From: Pyxicephalus adspersus
Lineage: Eukaryota > Chordata > Amphibia > Anura > Pyxicephalidae
Assembly (NCBI RefSeq): GCF_032062135.1
Contig: NC_092859.1
Location: 43,044,952 to 43,108,951, forward strand
Direction: 5' to 3'
Length of the DNA: 64,000 nt
Positions within the stretch are counted from its first letter, which is position 1, and the number at the start of each line of letters is the position of its first letter. Both the position numbers and the translations under genes were made by a program. Shown piece by piece: positions 44,495-57,900 of the stretch. A model generated the notes under the pieces. The model was not told where the DNA came from and searched no databases. It saw only the letters and a program-made list of their open reading frames with translations.

Positions 44495-47400
44495 AACGGT
44501 AGGCATGGTGAATATGTTTGACGATGTCAACAAGCAGGGGAAAACTAAATAGTTAGAAACACTATATAAGAGTGGTAGCAGTAAAAACTTACACTCTTCC
44601 ACTAGCAGATACATTTCCGAAAAACTTACTTGTAGTTTGTTTTAGCACAGAAAATAGCAAATCCTTAGCCATGACTGAAAGAATAAAGTGACAGGGTTCA
44701 CTTAGCAGGTGTCTGTGTTTGAACTTCACATAGTCAGTCCAAATCACTTCTGCCAGGATGGAGAAATTTCTCCTTGGAAAGTTTAACTCCTCTGGGGTTT
44801 TGACACTTCATATGACCTGAGTAATATTCTTCTCTGGGAAACCCAGTGGTTGGGCTTGTTCTCTAAAATTGTCTCAGGTAATATTAAAATTGATGTTTTG
44901 AGAAAGCCACTGAAATGTCTTATATACTAAACCTTTGCCCAGCACTGAGGTTTTATTTCCTGCATTCACAATGCAGATATCTCCGCAGCCAACTGCATTC
45001 ACAATTCCTGTTCTTAGCAATCATCAATGCAGAGTTCTCATCATGGCCTAACTGATGTCAACCTGGCGTTGTAAGCTACCCTATGGACAGGTTCATGAAA
45101 CTTGTTTTTAAAATTATGGAGACCAAAGAAAGCCAGGCAAGTAACATTTTCACAAAAATACAGTCTATGTATTTTTCATAATAAAGGTTTCCTTCAAAGC
45201 CCAGCTAAACTTGGGCTACATGTAAATGAGCGATTTTTCAGAATTCTTTATAAAGTAGAAGACTTCTAATGTTTGGATCCCTCAGACCTATTACTTGTTC
45301 CAGATTACAGTTAGGGAATGCTTTGTTTGTGTTCATGTGGATTCCTAGCGCCCAATATATATTAAGAAAGTATAAGGATTTCCATAAAGACAAAAGTTCC
45401 CCAAAACACAAATCCACGGTTGTCTAGGATCACTAGGCACAAAGGGTCTCAGGTGCTGTAAAGTAAGCCTTTGACATTGGACCCTTCAAAGACTATTCTG
45501 TGAAAGGGAAATATAATCAGGCTGTTCTGTTTATTTAATTTTGTGATCTTTTTCTTTCCCCGCTTTTTTTTTACTGTGCCGTCCTTTATATATCATCCTT
45601 CTGATTTCTTTCTTTAGCATATACTCATTGCAGTTCCACTCCCCCTTTTTTTTCTTTTCATCATCCACCCTGTCCCCTTGCTTAATTAATTCCCCAGGTT
45701 AGCAGGAGGGAGCTTAAGCCATCCTCTGTTGGAAGCTTTGTATCCTGATCTCTCCACTCTCTTTATTTTATAGAACATTTCATCTCTCCTGTTAAGAACC
45801 TGTGGCCATGGCGTGTGCAGCTTTACATAACAACGAGTCCCCGAAATGGAGCGACAGATTACAAGCATCGGGACAGGAATCAAAGGCTCACAGCTGAGTT
45901 TAGAATCTAGACAGACGGAAACAAATCTGAGCTTTTGCTTATAACAAACGGTTTACCTGTGTGGAAAGGCAGATGGGGCAGTGGCGGTCATGTTTCAGAA
46001 AAAGAGTAGGGGATTAAAATGAAAATATCCATATAAAAGAAAGTCCTTTTTTCTGTACTGACCACAGTTTCTAAAATAATAACTTTTTTTTATTTAGGTT
46101 TGAAAGGTCTGGATTGCAAATCACCTTTTATGTCTGTTTTCTGGATATATGTGTGCATGTCTAAAGATTTTACCCAGACCATATAATATTCATTTTAAAG
46201 GGGCACTATTATTTCTTTTGGGAAATAGGACTTTTATCGCACTTCATAGCTGTCATGTTTACAGGGGAGTTGTAATTTCTCCAAAAATGGTCAGTTCTTC
46301 TAAAAGACATTGCTTAGTTAAATGTGAAGCCCAGTGGACAGAGTGAGCCCATACACATATGTTTTTGATGTTCCAACAGTGCAATGATTCACTTTTCACC
46401 TGTGTTTTTTACTTCTAGATATTTCAGCTTTCCCTATAATATGAAAAAAATATATCTAACAGGGAGCATTGGATCGTGGGAACCCCTTAATGTGTCCACA
46501 GCTGGAGAGTAGACCCAGGAACAGGTGCAGAGATCTCAAAAAGGGTCCATAAGAGCTATCAGAAACACAGAGCAATCACATGGTTTAGAAACATTTTTTT
46601 ATCCTTGGTGGAAATACAGGGATGAATACCAGACGATTCCTTAAAAAATACATTAGCTCTATTCCACATATATATAAAAGTGCTTGCCAGTGTGTATCTA
46701 ATGAAAAGAAGGTACATTGATGGTTAATAAAATGAAGCTAGCATTTCTGCAACTAACGTAGGGACATATTCGTTAACGAGAATATAAATAACTACCTTGG
46801 GCTGGTCCCATGAGAGAATCCTTAAAATAGCTGTGCCATGACATAAGTGGCAATATTTTCTGCCAACCTTTTCACTGCTAGAGGAAAAAGAGAACCCATA
46901 CAAGCGTGCAACCAAACCAAAGATCTATGATGAAGAGTGTGTTGGTATAAGAAAAGAGGGGCTTTTACCAAGAAGCTTTTCAGGCCTTCGAGTATGTTAT
47001 ATGGTCTACGTGACATCTGGTAAATTTGTTTTAAATTGAAGTTTTAGTGTATTCAGTGTGTATCTATACATTTTAATGTTATTATGGGGTCAATGGGCAT
47101 GCAAATCGAATGGGCAGCAAATCGAATGTTCAGCAACATTTGTTGGTGAAGAATTATCCAGATTTAAGTGTTTTGAATGGCAGTGACCATTCTCAAATTG
47201 AGAATGTTGCTAAATATCAGATTCACGGTTTTATTAATGTACTTGGTGTGTTACTTAAGAAGGGAAAATGGGAAGCAGATTTGGGATCACAGGCAAGAGG
47301 TCAGTCCAGGCAGCAAACAATCGCAGGGTCAGAAACAGTAAATCTTACAAATTCACAATCGAGCAGCTTAACTTAAAACTACAAATATAAAGCCCAATCA

Positions 47401-49713
47401 GCCAATTGCAGCACAGGATAGTGTCAGGAATTTTTCTGCCTCTAAAATCCCCTTTAGCTGTGCACAGCCTCAGGGTGTGTGCTGGGGATGCCAATAAAGT
47501 ACATCTCGGACTGCACAGCTAAATGGAAGCAGAAGCTGCTGCTATTTCTTTATTTTCCTGGCTACTGCAAGTGACATTGTTGGACAGAATAATTGGTGTT
47601 TGATACTGTGATGTCGCACAGCACGGAATCAGTGGTCAGATAAGCATCCCCTAACAGTATCCTTTTTAAATCATAAGTGTTCTTGACCCATATTGAATCA
47701 GCCATAGGTTTGTTTGACATGAAGTAGTAGTGAGTGTAAATATTTTTAAGGATTCTAAAATAAACCTACATCTGACATGGCAACTACATGTTTATTTTGG
47801 GAAGAAATGGAAAAAAAAAAGATTTTCCTATGATGACATGCATTTGCAGTTCCTTCCATCCAACAAAACTACATTTTTACTATTACAGTAAATGTATCAT
47901 CATTATAAAATAAGCCTAAACAGCAGAACGTTAGGTCCAGCATTTTTTGTACAGCACCATTTTTGCTAGATTTATCATAAATATACATGTTTGTCACATG
48001 TTTTTGAAAAAAAAATAATGCAATGTCCAGTTACTGCAGCAAGTAACAAGAAAATGTTTATTTAGATAGAAAATTGCAATTCACATTATCTCCCAAAGTA
48101 TTGTGGTTTCAATATCATAAAAACTTTATTTCGTCACCTGGCAGATTTTTATTAAAAACATAACTTACAATATTATAGGCAAACATGTGGGATACATACA
48201 ATTTTGAGACAAAAATATTCAAACTATTAACAAGAAAAAAAAAGTTAGGAATTCGTGTGGGCACATTAAAGAGAAATGCACACTTTGTGCTTCTGTTCAT
48301 CTCAGGCTGTTTAGTCTTTCCCGCTCCTTTAGCAGTCCTCTTCCTGGGGTAGGGGGCGAGGCTACATTCTGGTATGTTAAAATGCACCAAAAGGCAACCC
48401 CTTTTTTTTTCTTTGGCAGTGTAGCACTGTATATAATTTAGACTGTATAGTTGGGGGGGGGGGGGGCAGGGGGAAACACACAGGTGATTTTGCCCCTTTA
48501 AGGGGCTACTTTTAAAAGCTATACTATCAGGTAATCAAATGGTGAAGTTAGTGGCAAACTCGTACAGATTTTGAGTGTGTTGGATATTAGGTTTACATCT
48601 TGGCCGATTTCCTATTTGTCTCTCTCATCCCTCCCTTTCTCTCCTTATATATCTTTCTATTCTGTGTTAACCTTACTGTCACTGGACAAGTCTGTTAGAG
48701 AATTAATCATTTGATTCTGTGAACTCACAAGACTTTGAACCCGTAAATACAGATCTGCTGCAGTTCCCATGTGTCACATAGTTAAAATTTAGAAGCTAGG
48801 GGTGCAGAGGCTCTGAAATTTCTACAAGATGCCATGTGGCAAAGTTGTAAATCTAACCTTAAAGTGAAGAACATAGACTTAAAAAAAAAGTCCCTAGAAA
48901 AGTTTAATTTTTTTGGTAAAGAAATGGACTTTCACTCATACAAGACGCACAGGACTTTTAGTTTGTAAAAATATTGTTCATTTTAAAAACCCAGATTATT
49001 TATTCTCCTCCAATATTTTATTACTCCAGAGTTTCAATACTGGAGTAAATAAAAAAGACCATAATTTAATAGTGTATTTGTAGAATGCATCCAATGTACT
49101 ATATCAGATATTATCACAATTCATACTGAACAAATAGAAAAAAAGCTACTGAAGTGCAAATATCAGAGAGGCAAGTGTTAGATTTTCATATTTGCCTATA
49201 TACCCTGAGCTACACCCGATCCCTTTCTAAATCTGCTGATTAACAAGACCTTCCATGACCAAGAAGAGGCCAAACTTGGCATTTATAGGAAACATCTCAG
49301 ATCATATAGGGACAATCTCACATCTCCTTATTAAACAAGTTGCTCGACAAAGACTTCCATGACCAATGGGAATGGATGAGATCAAATTCAACACTTACTG
49401 GAAAAGTCCAAATTTTGACCTGAAGTTCTAAGATCATTTCTGATTTTGTAGCTTTCCATGATATGCTCAGTTAGAATCACCCTGACTTAAAACAAATTTA
49501 ACCTGAACTTTTGACAGGTAAAAAAGACAAATGTATTAATGAAATGAAGTGTTTTCTAAATGCAACTCATACAACTTAATTTGACAATATTTTAGCCTCT
49601 TTTATTGGTACATCAGCTTTCAGATTGGGAAGGGAGGGGCATTTGGTGTTCCACATTTATATGTGCTGACAGGGGACATACTGATAAGAGAAAGTAATGA
49701 GACAGCTTTATAA
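44495..49713. other. Long non-coding stretch, mostly unrecognised
   Basis: No gene was found in 5.2 kb. About 45690-46010 is a repeat-free block with retained CpGs. 48451-48465 contains a 14-base G run followed by a CCCTTTAAGGGG palindrome near 48494. Elsewhere the text is AT-rich and unremarkable. Confidence 0.35.
45690..46010. promoter_or_regulatory. Candidate conserved non-coding element
   Basis: Balanced, repeat-free text with CpGs (AACAACGAGTCCCCGAAATG, GGAGCGACAG, GCATCGGGACAGG, ACAGACGG) and a TCF-like ATCAAAGG word near 45880. No open frame crosses it. Functional status is inference. Confidence 0.3.
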
Positions 49714-49976
49714 GGCTATGTACACATGTAAGACTTTTGTAATTGGAAAGGATCTTTCACGATCTTTTCCACCAACAAAAGACTGAAAGATTAAAGAACA
49801 GTTGCTGCACATATAGCACTGTTCTGCTTCACTTGCATTACGATCTTCGTTTGTGGATCCGCTAGGACAAATCCATTACCGACATTGGATGAGCGCTGTA
49901 CGTACTGTATGTCAGATTCTTGACCAATACTAGCCCTGAAGCAATAATCGGATAAGATTCATCATGTGTACGTAGT
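49714..49976. mobile_element. GCTNYGTACACATG MITE, TTAA-type, older copy
   Basis: GGCTATGTACACATG (left) is inverted to CATGTGTACGTAGTC (right). The flanks ATAA and CTAA are plausible decayed TTAA duplications. The interior has GGAAAGGATCTTTCACGATC, AGCACTGTTCTG, GATGAGCGCTGTACG and TGAAGCAATAATCGGATAAG, an order I recall from a ranid repeat. Most interior CpGs have decayed, so it is older than the 27845 element, with which it shares termini. Confidence 0.7.
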
Positions 49977-50144
49977 CTAAATCTCCTGATTTTCCTAAAA
50001 AAAGGTTAGGGGTGGAGAGATGACCTAGCCATCTGTAGCAGAGAAAAGTTAGGTCACCAGGCTATGCTGTTTATCAGGAATGTGGAAATATCAGGACTGG
50101 ATGGAAATACCAATTCTGTGGCAGGTAAGACAACTCCGATATAA

Positions 50145-50148
<4 letters not shown>

Positions 50149-50213
<65 letters not shown>
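50149..50213. repeat. (TA)n microsatellite, longest in window
   Basis: About 65 bp of uninterrupted AT dinucleotide. Confidence 0.95.
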
Positions 50214-50216
<3 letters not shown>

Positions 50217-50409
50217 TAGTTGATTGCCTGCAGTTCAGCTTTAAACAATACAAATACTCAGCAGGTAAGATATACCTTCAGAGATAGTATAAGCACAAAA
50301 CTTATGTCTGATAGTAATGTACTTTGAAGCCTACCTATCTACAGAAACCTGTTACCAGGGTACCGTAACTTTTTCTTTACCTTTTTAATTTGTCCCTTAC
50401 AAGTTTTTC

Positions 50410-50690
50410 TACATAGGTGGTGGAATACAGTGCCAAACGTCAGGTGTCAATCTCGCTGGAAGAAGACAAACAGAAATTTCTGGCATGTGTGCTGAAATTT
50501 CATGGATTTACAGCACAGAAGTGTATAAGCCCTGGTATGTGCTTTTCAAACAAGACTTTGAAGTCGATATCTGCTGCAGTGGCAGCTTAGTGGTGCTTTG
50601 AACAAAACCGACTTAGGTTGTCTTAGTCTGTGCCACCTGACAGAAGCAGCAGTTTCAGAAGATTCTGCATTTTACCAAGCTCTCAGGAAC
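50410..50690. promoter_or_regulatory. Candidate conserved non-coding element
   Basis: The block contains GTGCCAAACGTCAGGTGTCA, TCTCGCTGGAAGAAGAC and TTGAAGTCGATATCTGC, with no repeat or long frame. Part of it is open in one frame but without exon-like splice context that I can defend. Confidence 0.25.
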
Positions 50691-52144
50691 AAAGATGGAG
50701 CTAGACGAATTGTGTTGATATATAAACATGTTTTTTCTTTTTCAAGAATGAATAATTCTATTTCTGTCATGTCAATATACCGTTGGGAGAAAAATTGTGT
50801 AAATCCTTAGGGAATTTCTGGATTTCTGCATAAAGGTACTGTGTAAGATATCATCAGATCTAACTTTGATGTGCCTATTTATAAAAGAAATCTAAATTTT
50901 CCTGCATTACCTCACTTCACCCCTGTCATCAAACATACAAAAATGAAGACAATTTTTACTGTTGTAGAACTGTTTTTTTTCTGTTATTAGTAGGTACTTT
51001 CCACTTAAAGTATATTTATAGCCAAAATATTTACAAGGTAGGAAAGAGTAAAAAACCCATCGGGCACTCTGTGTACCAATGGGGAGATTTTGCTAACAAA
51101 ATAAGTCTTGACAAAGGATCTTGCTTTTGCCTACTTTATGCAAAGTTAATGAAGAAGATTTGTAAAGAATGCAAGAGAGATTGTGTGATTTGTATTGCTG
51201 TCTGTGACCCAGCTGGGAAGATTTACCTCCTCTTTTTATTATAGTGACCAAAAAATGATATGGAGCCCTGGTAAGGAAACCTTTCCCCCCACTGTTATGG
51301 GTATTGCTGTGTAGGAAGGGATTTCCCTTGCATTTACATACATCTATATACATATATCTTATCCTAGGACTTTATCTTATTTCTTAACCTTAATTTTATC
51401 CCAAACCTAACCCTAAAGCTTAGTTAACCCTTGCAGATTGATCACCTATGTGATCCTAGACTGTTCCTTATTGTACAGCAGAAGGCTCCTTACAATCCAT
51501 TCTCCTTCAGACTCATCAGTTTTTCCTGCATTATGAGATGTACTACCAAAGCATCATTTGTAAATCTTCTGCTTCGTCTTTTCTGACTCTATAGCTAAGC
51601 AACAATAAAACATTGCTTGCACTCTTAACACTGGCTAGTGCACCAAACCCAAAATGAAATTTTAACAAATAAATTCTAGAATAAAGGCCACTGGTAGCTT
51701 CAGCATCTTTATCTTCAAAGACTGCTTTTTAATCTCCTAGGCTTCTCTGAGGAGCCCATCCATCTCGTAAATCTTGTAAGGGACTTACGTTAGCTCAGAG
51801 AATTTTCAGAGTGAATTGTAATGCTGTCTTTAGACAAGTTTCCTGGTAAGGAGGATACAGAACCTTTAATCTAAATTCAAAAGCAGTTTATGGATTTTTT
51901 TTTGCTATTAACAGTGCCGAAATGGAGGAATAAATGTAATAAATGAACGGTTTTATCAGTGATTGCATGGCATGATGTGTCAGTAGGCATTTTGCAGTCC
52001 TGTCACTTGCATGGCTATCCTTACATGGTCCATACATTACGGAAGAATCTTTTTGTGTTTCAAATTAACCCTTTTGCTTTCAAATTACAATCTGCTAGGA
52101 CTAATATATACAGTAATATTGAAACCCAGAAAACAGAACTTAGT

Positions 52145-52172
52145 AAGGAAGCCAAAAGGCGAAATGCGTTGG
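52145..52172 (+). repeat. GAAGC...GCGAAATGCGTTGGG repeat core, copy 3
   Basis: AAGGAAGCCAAAAGGCGAAA then TGCGTTGGG fits the core of the copies at 21222 and 32080 in the opposite orientation. Confidence 0.4.
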
Positions 52173-52616
52173 GTAACAAAGTGTATAATTTTATTATTAT
52201 CCTGTTTGGTATTGGCTTTGGTGATTTATACTAAGTAGCCAAGGCCAAATGCACCCTGAATGTCTAATCTGGGATGAATCTTTTTTATCCAAAATTGTTT
52301 GATATAATGATGTTTGTTTTATTGTCAATGTATGCCAACTGAACAATCAGAACATAAACTACACTTGCCATTGAAATACCCCTCTTTCTTCTTGTTCTTT
52401 TTTGTTCTAATATTACTCACTCACATGTTAGTTAATACTGAGAGTTGAGTCAATACCTTTCATTTCCACCCCCTCATAAACATGAGAGACATTGTAGGAG
52501 GTTTAAAAGTTGTTTGAGGCCCCATCCCTGCTGCATTATCCCGCTACTTCCCAGTGCTCAACCCTCCAAATGGTCACCTGAGACACAGGAAGAAATGGAA
52601 GTAGAGGGGAGCTGAT

Positions 52617-53240
52617 CACCGAAATGTACTGCCAGGCACTATGTAAGTGTACGTGTGCTGCCTGTCACAATAACTTCCTTGTTTGTGGTGAATGTCACTA
52701 TCTGTTAATGGTGAATGTTGCTGTCTCTAAGGCACCTGCTATTGGTGACTGTTACTGTCATACCTGTCATTGGTGATTCTGTCTGTTACTGTCACTAACA
52801 TCTTCTTGTTTCTGGTGAATGTCACTGTCATACCTGTTATTGGTAAATTTCACTGTTCCTGGTGAATGGCACTAGGGCACCTATTACTGGTGAATGTCAC
52901 AGTCACGCCTATTATTGGTGAATATTTCGGTTTCTGGTGATTTCCCTGTCACTAAAGAACCTGTTTATGATTATTCTCCCTGTCATTGTCACTATGGGAA
53001 CTGTTTCAGGTGAGTTTCCCGTTCACTGTAACTGTCTCTGTTAAAGAGGGAACTGTTTTTGGTAAATCTTCTTTTCACTATAACTAAGGGATATGTCTCT
53101 AGTGACTCTCCCAGTCATTGTAATTAAGGAAACTGTTTCTGGTGAATCTCCCTGTCACTGGCATTTAAAGACATGTTTCTGGTAAATCTCACTGTCACTA
53201 AAGGAAATGCTTCTGGTGAATCTCCCCGTCTCTGTGGTTG
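52617..53240. repeat. Degenerate minisatellite, unit about 40 bp
   Basis: The phrase TTTCTGGTGAATSTCCCTGT recurs with substitutions about 14-15 times (for example at 52805, 53134, 53173 and 53212). It is separated by variants of CACTGTCACTAAGGGAACTG. The earlier half uses CCTGTTATTGGTGAATGTCA units and the later half GGAACTGTTTCTGGTGAATC units, so two sub-variants expanded side by side. No coding frame persists. Confidence 0.8.
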
Positions 53241-54694
53241 CTTGTGATTTGCCCCTGGTCGGTAATATCTGCCTGTTGCTGCTATGATTTGTATGCCATT
53301 TATATCCTCATGTTGCTGGTCATACAGGTGCCATATACCTATGTACAATGCTTCCAAATCACCAAGGGAGGGGATAAGGCAGCATATCCTGATCCTGCCA
53401 TGCCTGCCGTTCGATGGCATACATTCTTTGAACCCCCTGTGTAATATTTCTGCCCCCCCATCTATTGGTTGTTCTTGGTAACAGTTCTCAGCTGGCTATG
53501 ATGATATGAATTAAGCAGTTTTCCATAGAGACCAGTTTATTATAATTTCCTGTGATTGGCTGGCCATTGCTCATTTCACCGTCCTGTCATAGAAGCCAGA
53601 TTCATTTTCTGTTATAAAGTAAAGAAATTGCCATATATGACATGGAGGTTATTTGGATAAGAATAAACCATTATTCTCTGTCGTCTGCTTTACGTATTGC
53701 AAAACAACTAAAGAAATAAAATAAAAGACAAATATTCTACATAAACAGGCCAGATAAAGTGCATCCCTACAAAGAATAAATATGCCGGGAGAAAATACAT
53801 GCATTCTATAAACTTAAAATGAGGCTAAAAGAGAAAAGATAAGCAAATGAAGGTTAAACAAAAGATAATCTTAGCAGCTAAAATAAACGCACATAGAAGT
53901 GAACTGAGGAATGGGATCTCACACAGCATGAGATAGACACAACCATTGCAAGCAAGGAGCTGAGCAAAGCACAATTCTTAGATTTATATCACTTGCAGAT
54001 ATATTAAACAAAAATGGACAAAAGAGGCCTTTTTATAAATTGCAAGTAAATGCATATCTTGAATATGTTCCCAGAACAATAGCTCCTGTCTTCCCTTACA
54101 GGCTCTGAGGTCTGCTCATCCTTCATATCCAGTTAGATATACAACCCCCGGCATGAATTCCAAACATTTGGATGAGTCAGCAATGAAAGAAAGGGAATGG
54201 GATAATATTGCAGCAAATAGTAAGAGGGATGCTGTGGACCAGACAAGAGGTTTTGAGTGTGGATTAGTCCTGAGCAAATAGCGATCGCTGGCTCTTTGCT
54301 GTTCATTATTGACACAGCTTTTTCATCATTACACATATTCTGCTGCCTCGCACTGTCGCAGGATGTTACTTTTGGGCTAATTCTTTAAAGCAAACAAATG
54401 GGCAAAGTGGAATTTCGTGTTCTTCACTTCTGCCAAGAGCTCAGCTTTTAGCCCCAGAGCACTAAGGGATTTAAAGGAGCTCAAGATCAGGAGCGGGCTA
54501 TGGCAGGTGATCTGGAACTACAAATTCCAGCATGGAATAAAACCTGTCTGCCTGTACAGTCAGCAGGGGCTCTTTTCTTTTTTTAAGTATACATAAATCT
54601 AATTACTAAATGTAGTATAAACTTCAACCTGCACAATTTTTAAAAGTTGTCTTTAAAAATACAGTCATGAGCAAATGACAGTGGTGCACCTATT
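53241..54694. other. Non-coding DNA, nothing firmly recognised
   Basis: Near 54510-54535 GGAACTACAAATTCCAGCAT resembles a word common in vertebrate interspersed repeats. No gene was seen. Confidence 0.4.
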
Positions 54695-54921
54695 GGGCCT
54701 GATTTATTAAATCTCTTCAACATTGGATAAGATACTTTTTCATACATTAACCTGGGTGATCCAGAAAACCTGAAATAGATCTGGTTCAGCATTGAACTTA
54801 ATCAGTCCTAACAAATAGCAAATTACTTTTGGGAAATCTATTGCAAGTTTGCTGGATGACCCAGGTTTACTTTTCAAAGTCTAACTTCTCCAGTCTTGGA
54901 GAGTTTTAATAAATCAATCCT
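54695..54921. mobile_element. PIF/Harbinger-like MITE with ATT target duplication
   Basis: GGGCCTGATTTATTAAATCT at the left is inverted to AGTTTTAATAAATCAATCCT at the right, and ATT flanks both ends (54692-54694, 54922-54924). It shares TGGGTGATCCAGAAAACCTG and GCAAGTTTGCTGGATGACCC with the copy at 16931. It is 227 bp and non-coding. Confidence 0.7.
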
Positions 54922-54924
54922 ATT

Positions 54925-57900
54925 TCTGGAGCTTTAGAAGTACAGTGGAGGTGGATGATGCAGCAACTGGGACAGTGGGGGGCACCACACAAAGTAACTT
55001 TTTTATGATAAAACTGTTTGGGTATCTCATTTTTACATAGCTGAAGTTGTTCTTTAGGTACACATGAATATACAATTTGCATAGTAAACACACAGTTGCC
55101 CTGGAAGTTCATTACTAAGTAGTTTTGATTCAAACATGTCCCAACAATGCCATTGTAGCATCAAGAAAAGTACAGTTGCTTTCCTCCCAACCCTCTTGTT
55201 TAGTAGTAATATATACCTAGGTATTTACTTAGAAAACAGTTTTGAGATCAACATCAATACAATTAAATTATTTCTCAATGTCTTTTTGAGCACATGGCAG
55301 TAGATTGTTCATAGTTGTCGTCAGAGATAAGGCTTAGGATGACACTTATCTTGCAAATGCAGGACAATACCCCTACACTATATCAGGCAATAGTAAATTG
55401 TTTCACTTTTGCACCACTCCATTTGGCCATTGAGAGCAAAGTCACACCTGTCACAAGAGAATATGTATCTAAAATTTTTTTACCCCCTTTTCATGTTACA
55501 GCACTGATACCTAATGATTGGCCCGCTAGGTACTAAAAGAAGTTCATAGCCTTGTGCTATTTCTGACTAATCAAATTGTCAAGAATGAGAAAGATTAGTA
55601 TTTACTAACTGAAAAGGGCAGTTATCATTTTACTTTACCCTAAAAAAACAAGGGTCCCTTTAATATAAACCTTTACCAGGAATAAAATAATAACAGTGAC
55701 TCAGTTATTCATGCCATTAGTTACAGGGACGAAGGTACAGACTGTGGCAGAGCTCACACTTTAGATGTGGGAGTCACCATTAACATGTAGAACAAGTTTT
55801 GCTAGTTCCTAAATTAATAATAAGGATGAATATATTTTGTGCTTGCTTTTCACCCATAAGTCTTAAAGTTGTTCCTTAACAGAACTGATGATAACCGAAT
55901 AATGAATTCTTCGGGCAAACATTTGGCCACACACAGCTGTCTGAGGCTTTAGGCTGCTTCTGTTAAGCCTGCATGGAACAACAGAGTGAACTTAGTAGCC
56001 TAATAGCATATTTAAATATGTGCCACTAGCAATAAGCAAATCAATCCGTGATTCATCGGTTTGGCTGAATATGCTTTTACTAGCTTTTATAAACCACAAC
56101 ATGGTATGCAAATCATTTCTGTGGAAAGTCCAGCAATTTACCAATAATCTCATACTTTGTACAGATGGAGAAATGTTACTTACAATTTATTTATTTGAAA
56201 GTACTTGTAGTTAAGCTTTACTGATATTTTAACCTTTAAATGTGCAGATGTCTTTCCTACTATGGATGAGGACACACAATTTCTATAGTATGTCCCTATT
56301 TTACCACAATTTGCTGTGCCATCTAAATAAGTTGATATTTTTGCAGATTGTTGAATATGTCAAATCGCTCATTCATGAAATTGTGCAATGTCTTCCACTG
56401 TTGAGAGCGCAGCTGACTAAGATGTTACGTCATATATATTTATTCATATGAAATCCTGCAACCATGACCAACATGATTGGCTACATGAAATTACACTGAA
56501 TAATAAAAATACAGTTTACCTTTCAGAAGAGAGCAAAGAATAGTTATAAGTCTGGAAAGCTAAGACCAGGAGGTACATTTTATGAACAGTGAATAATTGG
56601 AGACAGACATTGAGAGTTTCACAGATGGATATGCATTAATTAAATGCATGGGTACATAGATGAGACCTAAGCCTGTTTTTAAAAAAATAAGATGAAAGTT
56701 CTGTGCTGCCTTAAAATTTCTTTGAGTATAGATAGAGACAAAAATGAGGTTTTCCAAATTGAAAATTAAAGCCCTATCCAAAAACATGTTTCTTTTTTGA
56801 ATAGAGAAAGGCATAGTTCAAAGCCCACTGGGAGATCATATATTTTAATCCCAGTCTGGAAAGTTCATTTTAACAGGTTATACTGGGAATTTGCATGAAA
56901 AACTGATTTTGGCCATGCTAACAAAAGATTATTTTTCTTTATAAATCCCAGATAGCTGCAAAATCTTAGTGGGTGTTCAAACTCTGTTGTACTTCATTCA
57001 AAAATAAATACAAATTATGCAAACCCAGTAGGCTATTGATTTTCTTCTTGTCAAAAGAATCAGGGAAAGGTATATAATAAAAGTAAACATCCAATTTCAA
57101 TATACAGTGGAAATACACAGTAAAGGTCACAATATAATATATCTAAAGCTTAGAAAAGCTGGCAGTTTTTTAAAGGTTTCAAATCCTGGCACCTTATGGC
57201 TAGCGAATATTGCTGTAAATATATCTATTATCACTCCAGTGCTATATGCAGATAAACTTTTTTTGCTTCATTTAAGTCTGTAATAAATGTGATTGCAACT
57301 GTGTATGATTGGCCCCAAGTTCATACAGTCACTCTGCTTTTTTGCTCGTCCTACAAAATGTGCAGAAAAGCTTGACATTCTGACATTCACCAAACTTTTT
57401 TGGTGGAGAATCATTCCCTCCCATTAAAAACACATATGCCTTGAAAATTCTCCACCTAGGAATATTCGGTGAATATAGAGTCACTGTTTTATGAATAGAC
57501 CTCATTAGAGCAGAACACAAGGAACAACAATACAGCAGGCAATTGATTATATTCATGTAAGTGTGATTTAAGAATGACATTACTGAAACTAAGACCATAG
57601 GTTAGCTAACTAAAATTATTATGATCCTGCTGAGTGCATTTTGAATAGCATCATTTTTAAAATAATGGATAATTGGATACATTTTGGCTAAATACATAAA
57701 AACTGGAAGTCTTTTTTAAAGTTTAGCTGCAGGCCAGAAGCCAAATACACAACTGAAGTACATTTATCTTAAATGTGAACCACATTCAGATTTACAGTAA
57801 CTCTGTTTCCTAACACACAGGGGCCCTGCGGCATTTCTGTATAGGGGCCCACTGATGGCTATATTTACCACTGCACATGATAATCATTGCTCTAATTAGT

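Larger units (their letters stand above)
50214..52616. other. Non-coding DNA with a possible conserved block
   Basis: 50410-50690 is balanced and repeat-free. The rest is AT-rich. A phrase AACCTAACCCTAAAGC near 51400 resembles telomere-like text but is too short to mean anything. Confidence 0.35.

Noticed and set aside
51395..51415. AACCTAACCCTAA as telomeric repeat
   Set aside because: A single degenerate instance; no TTAGGG array is present.
52617..53240. CRISPR-like array
   Set aside because: The repeats are degenerate and adjacent without unique spacers; it is a eukaryotic minisatellite.
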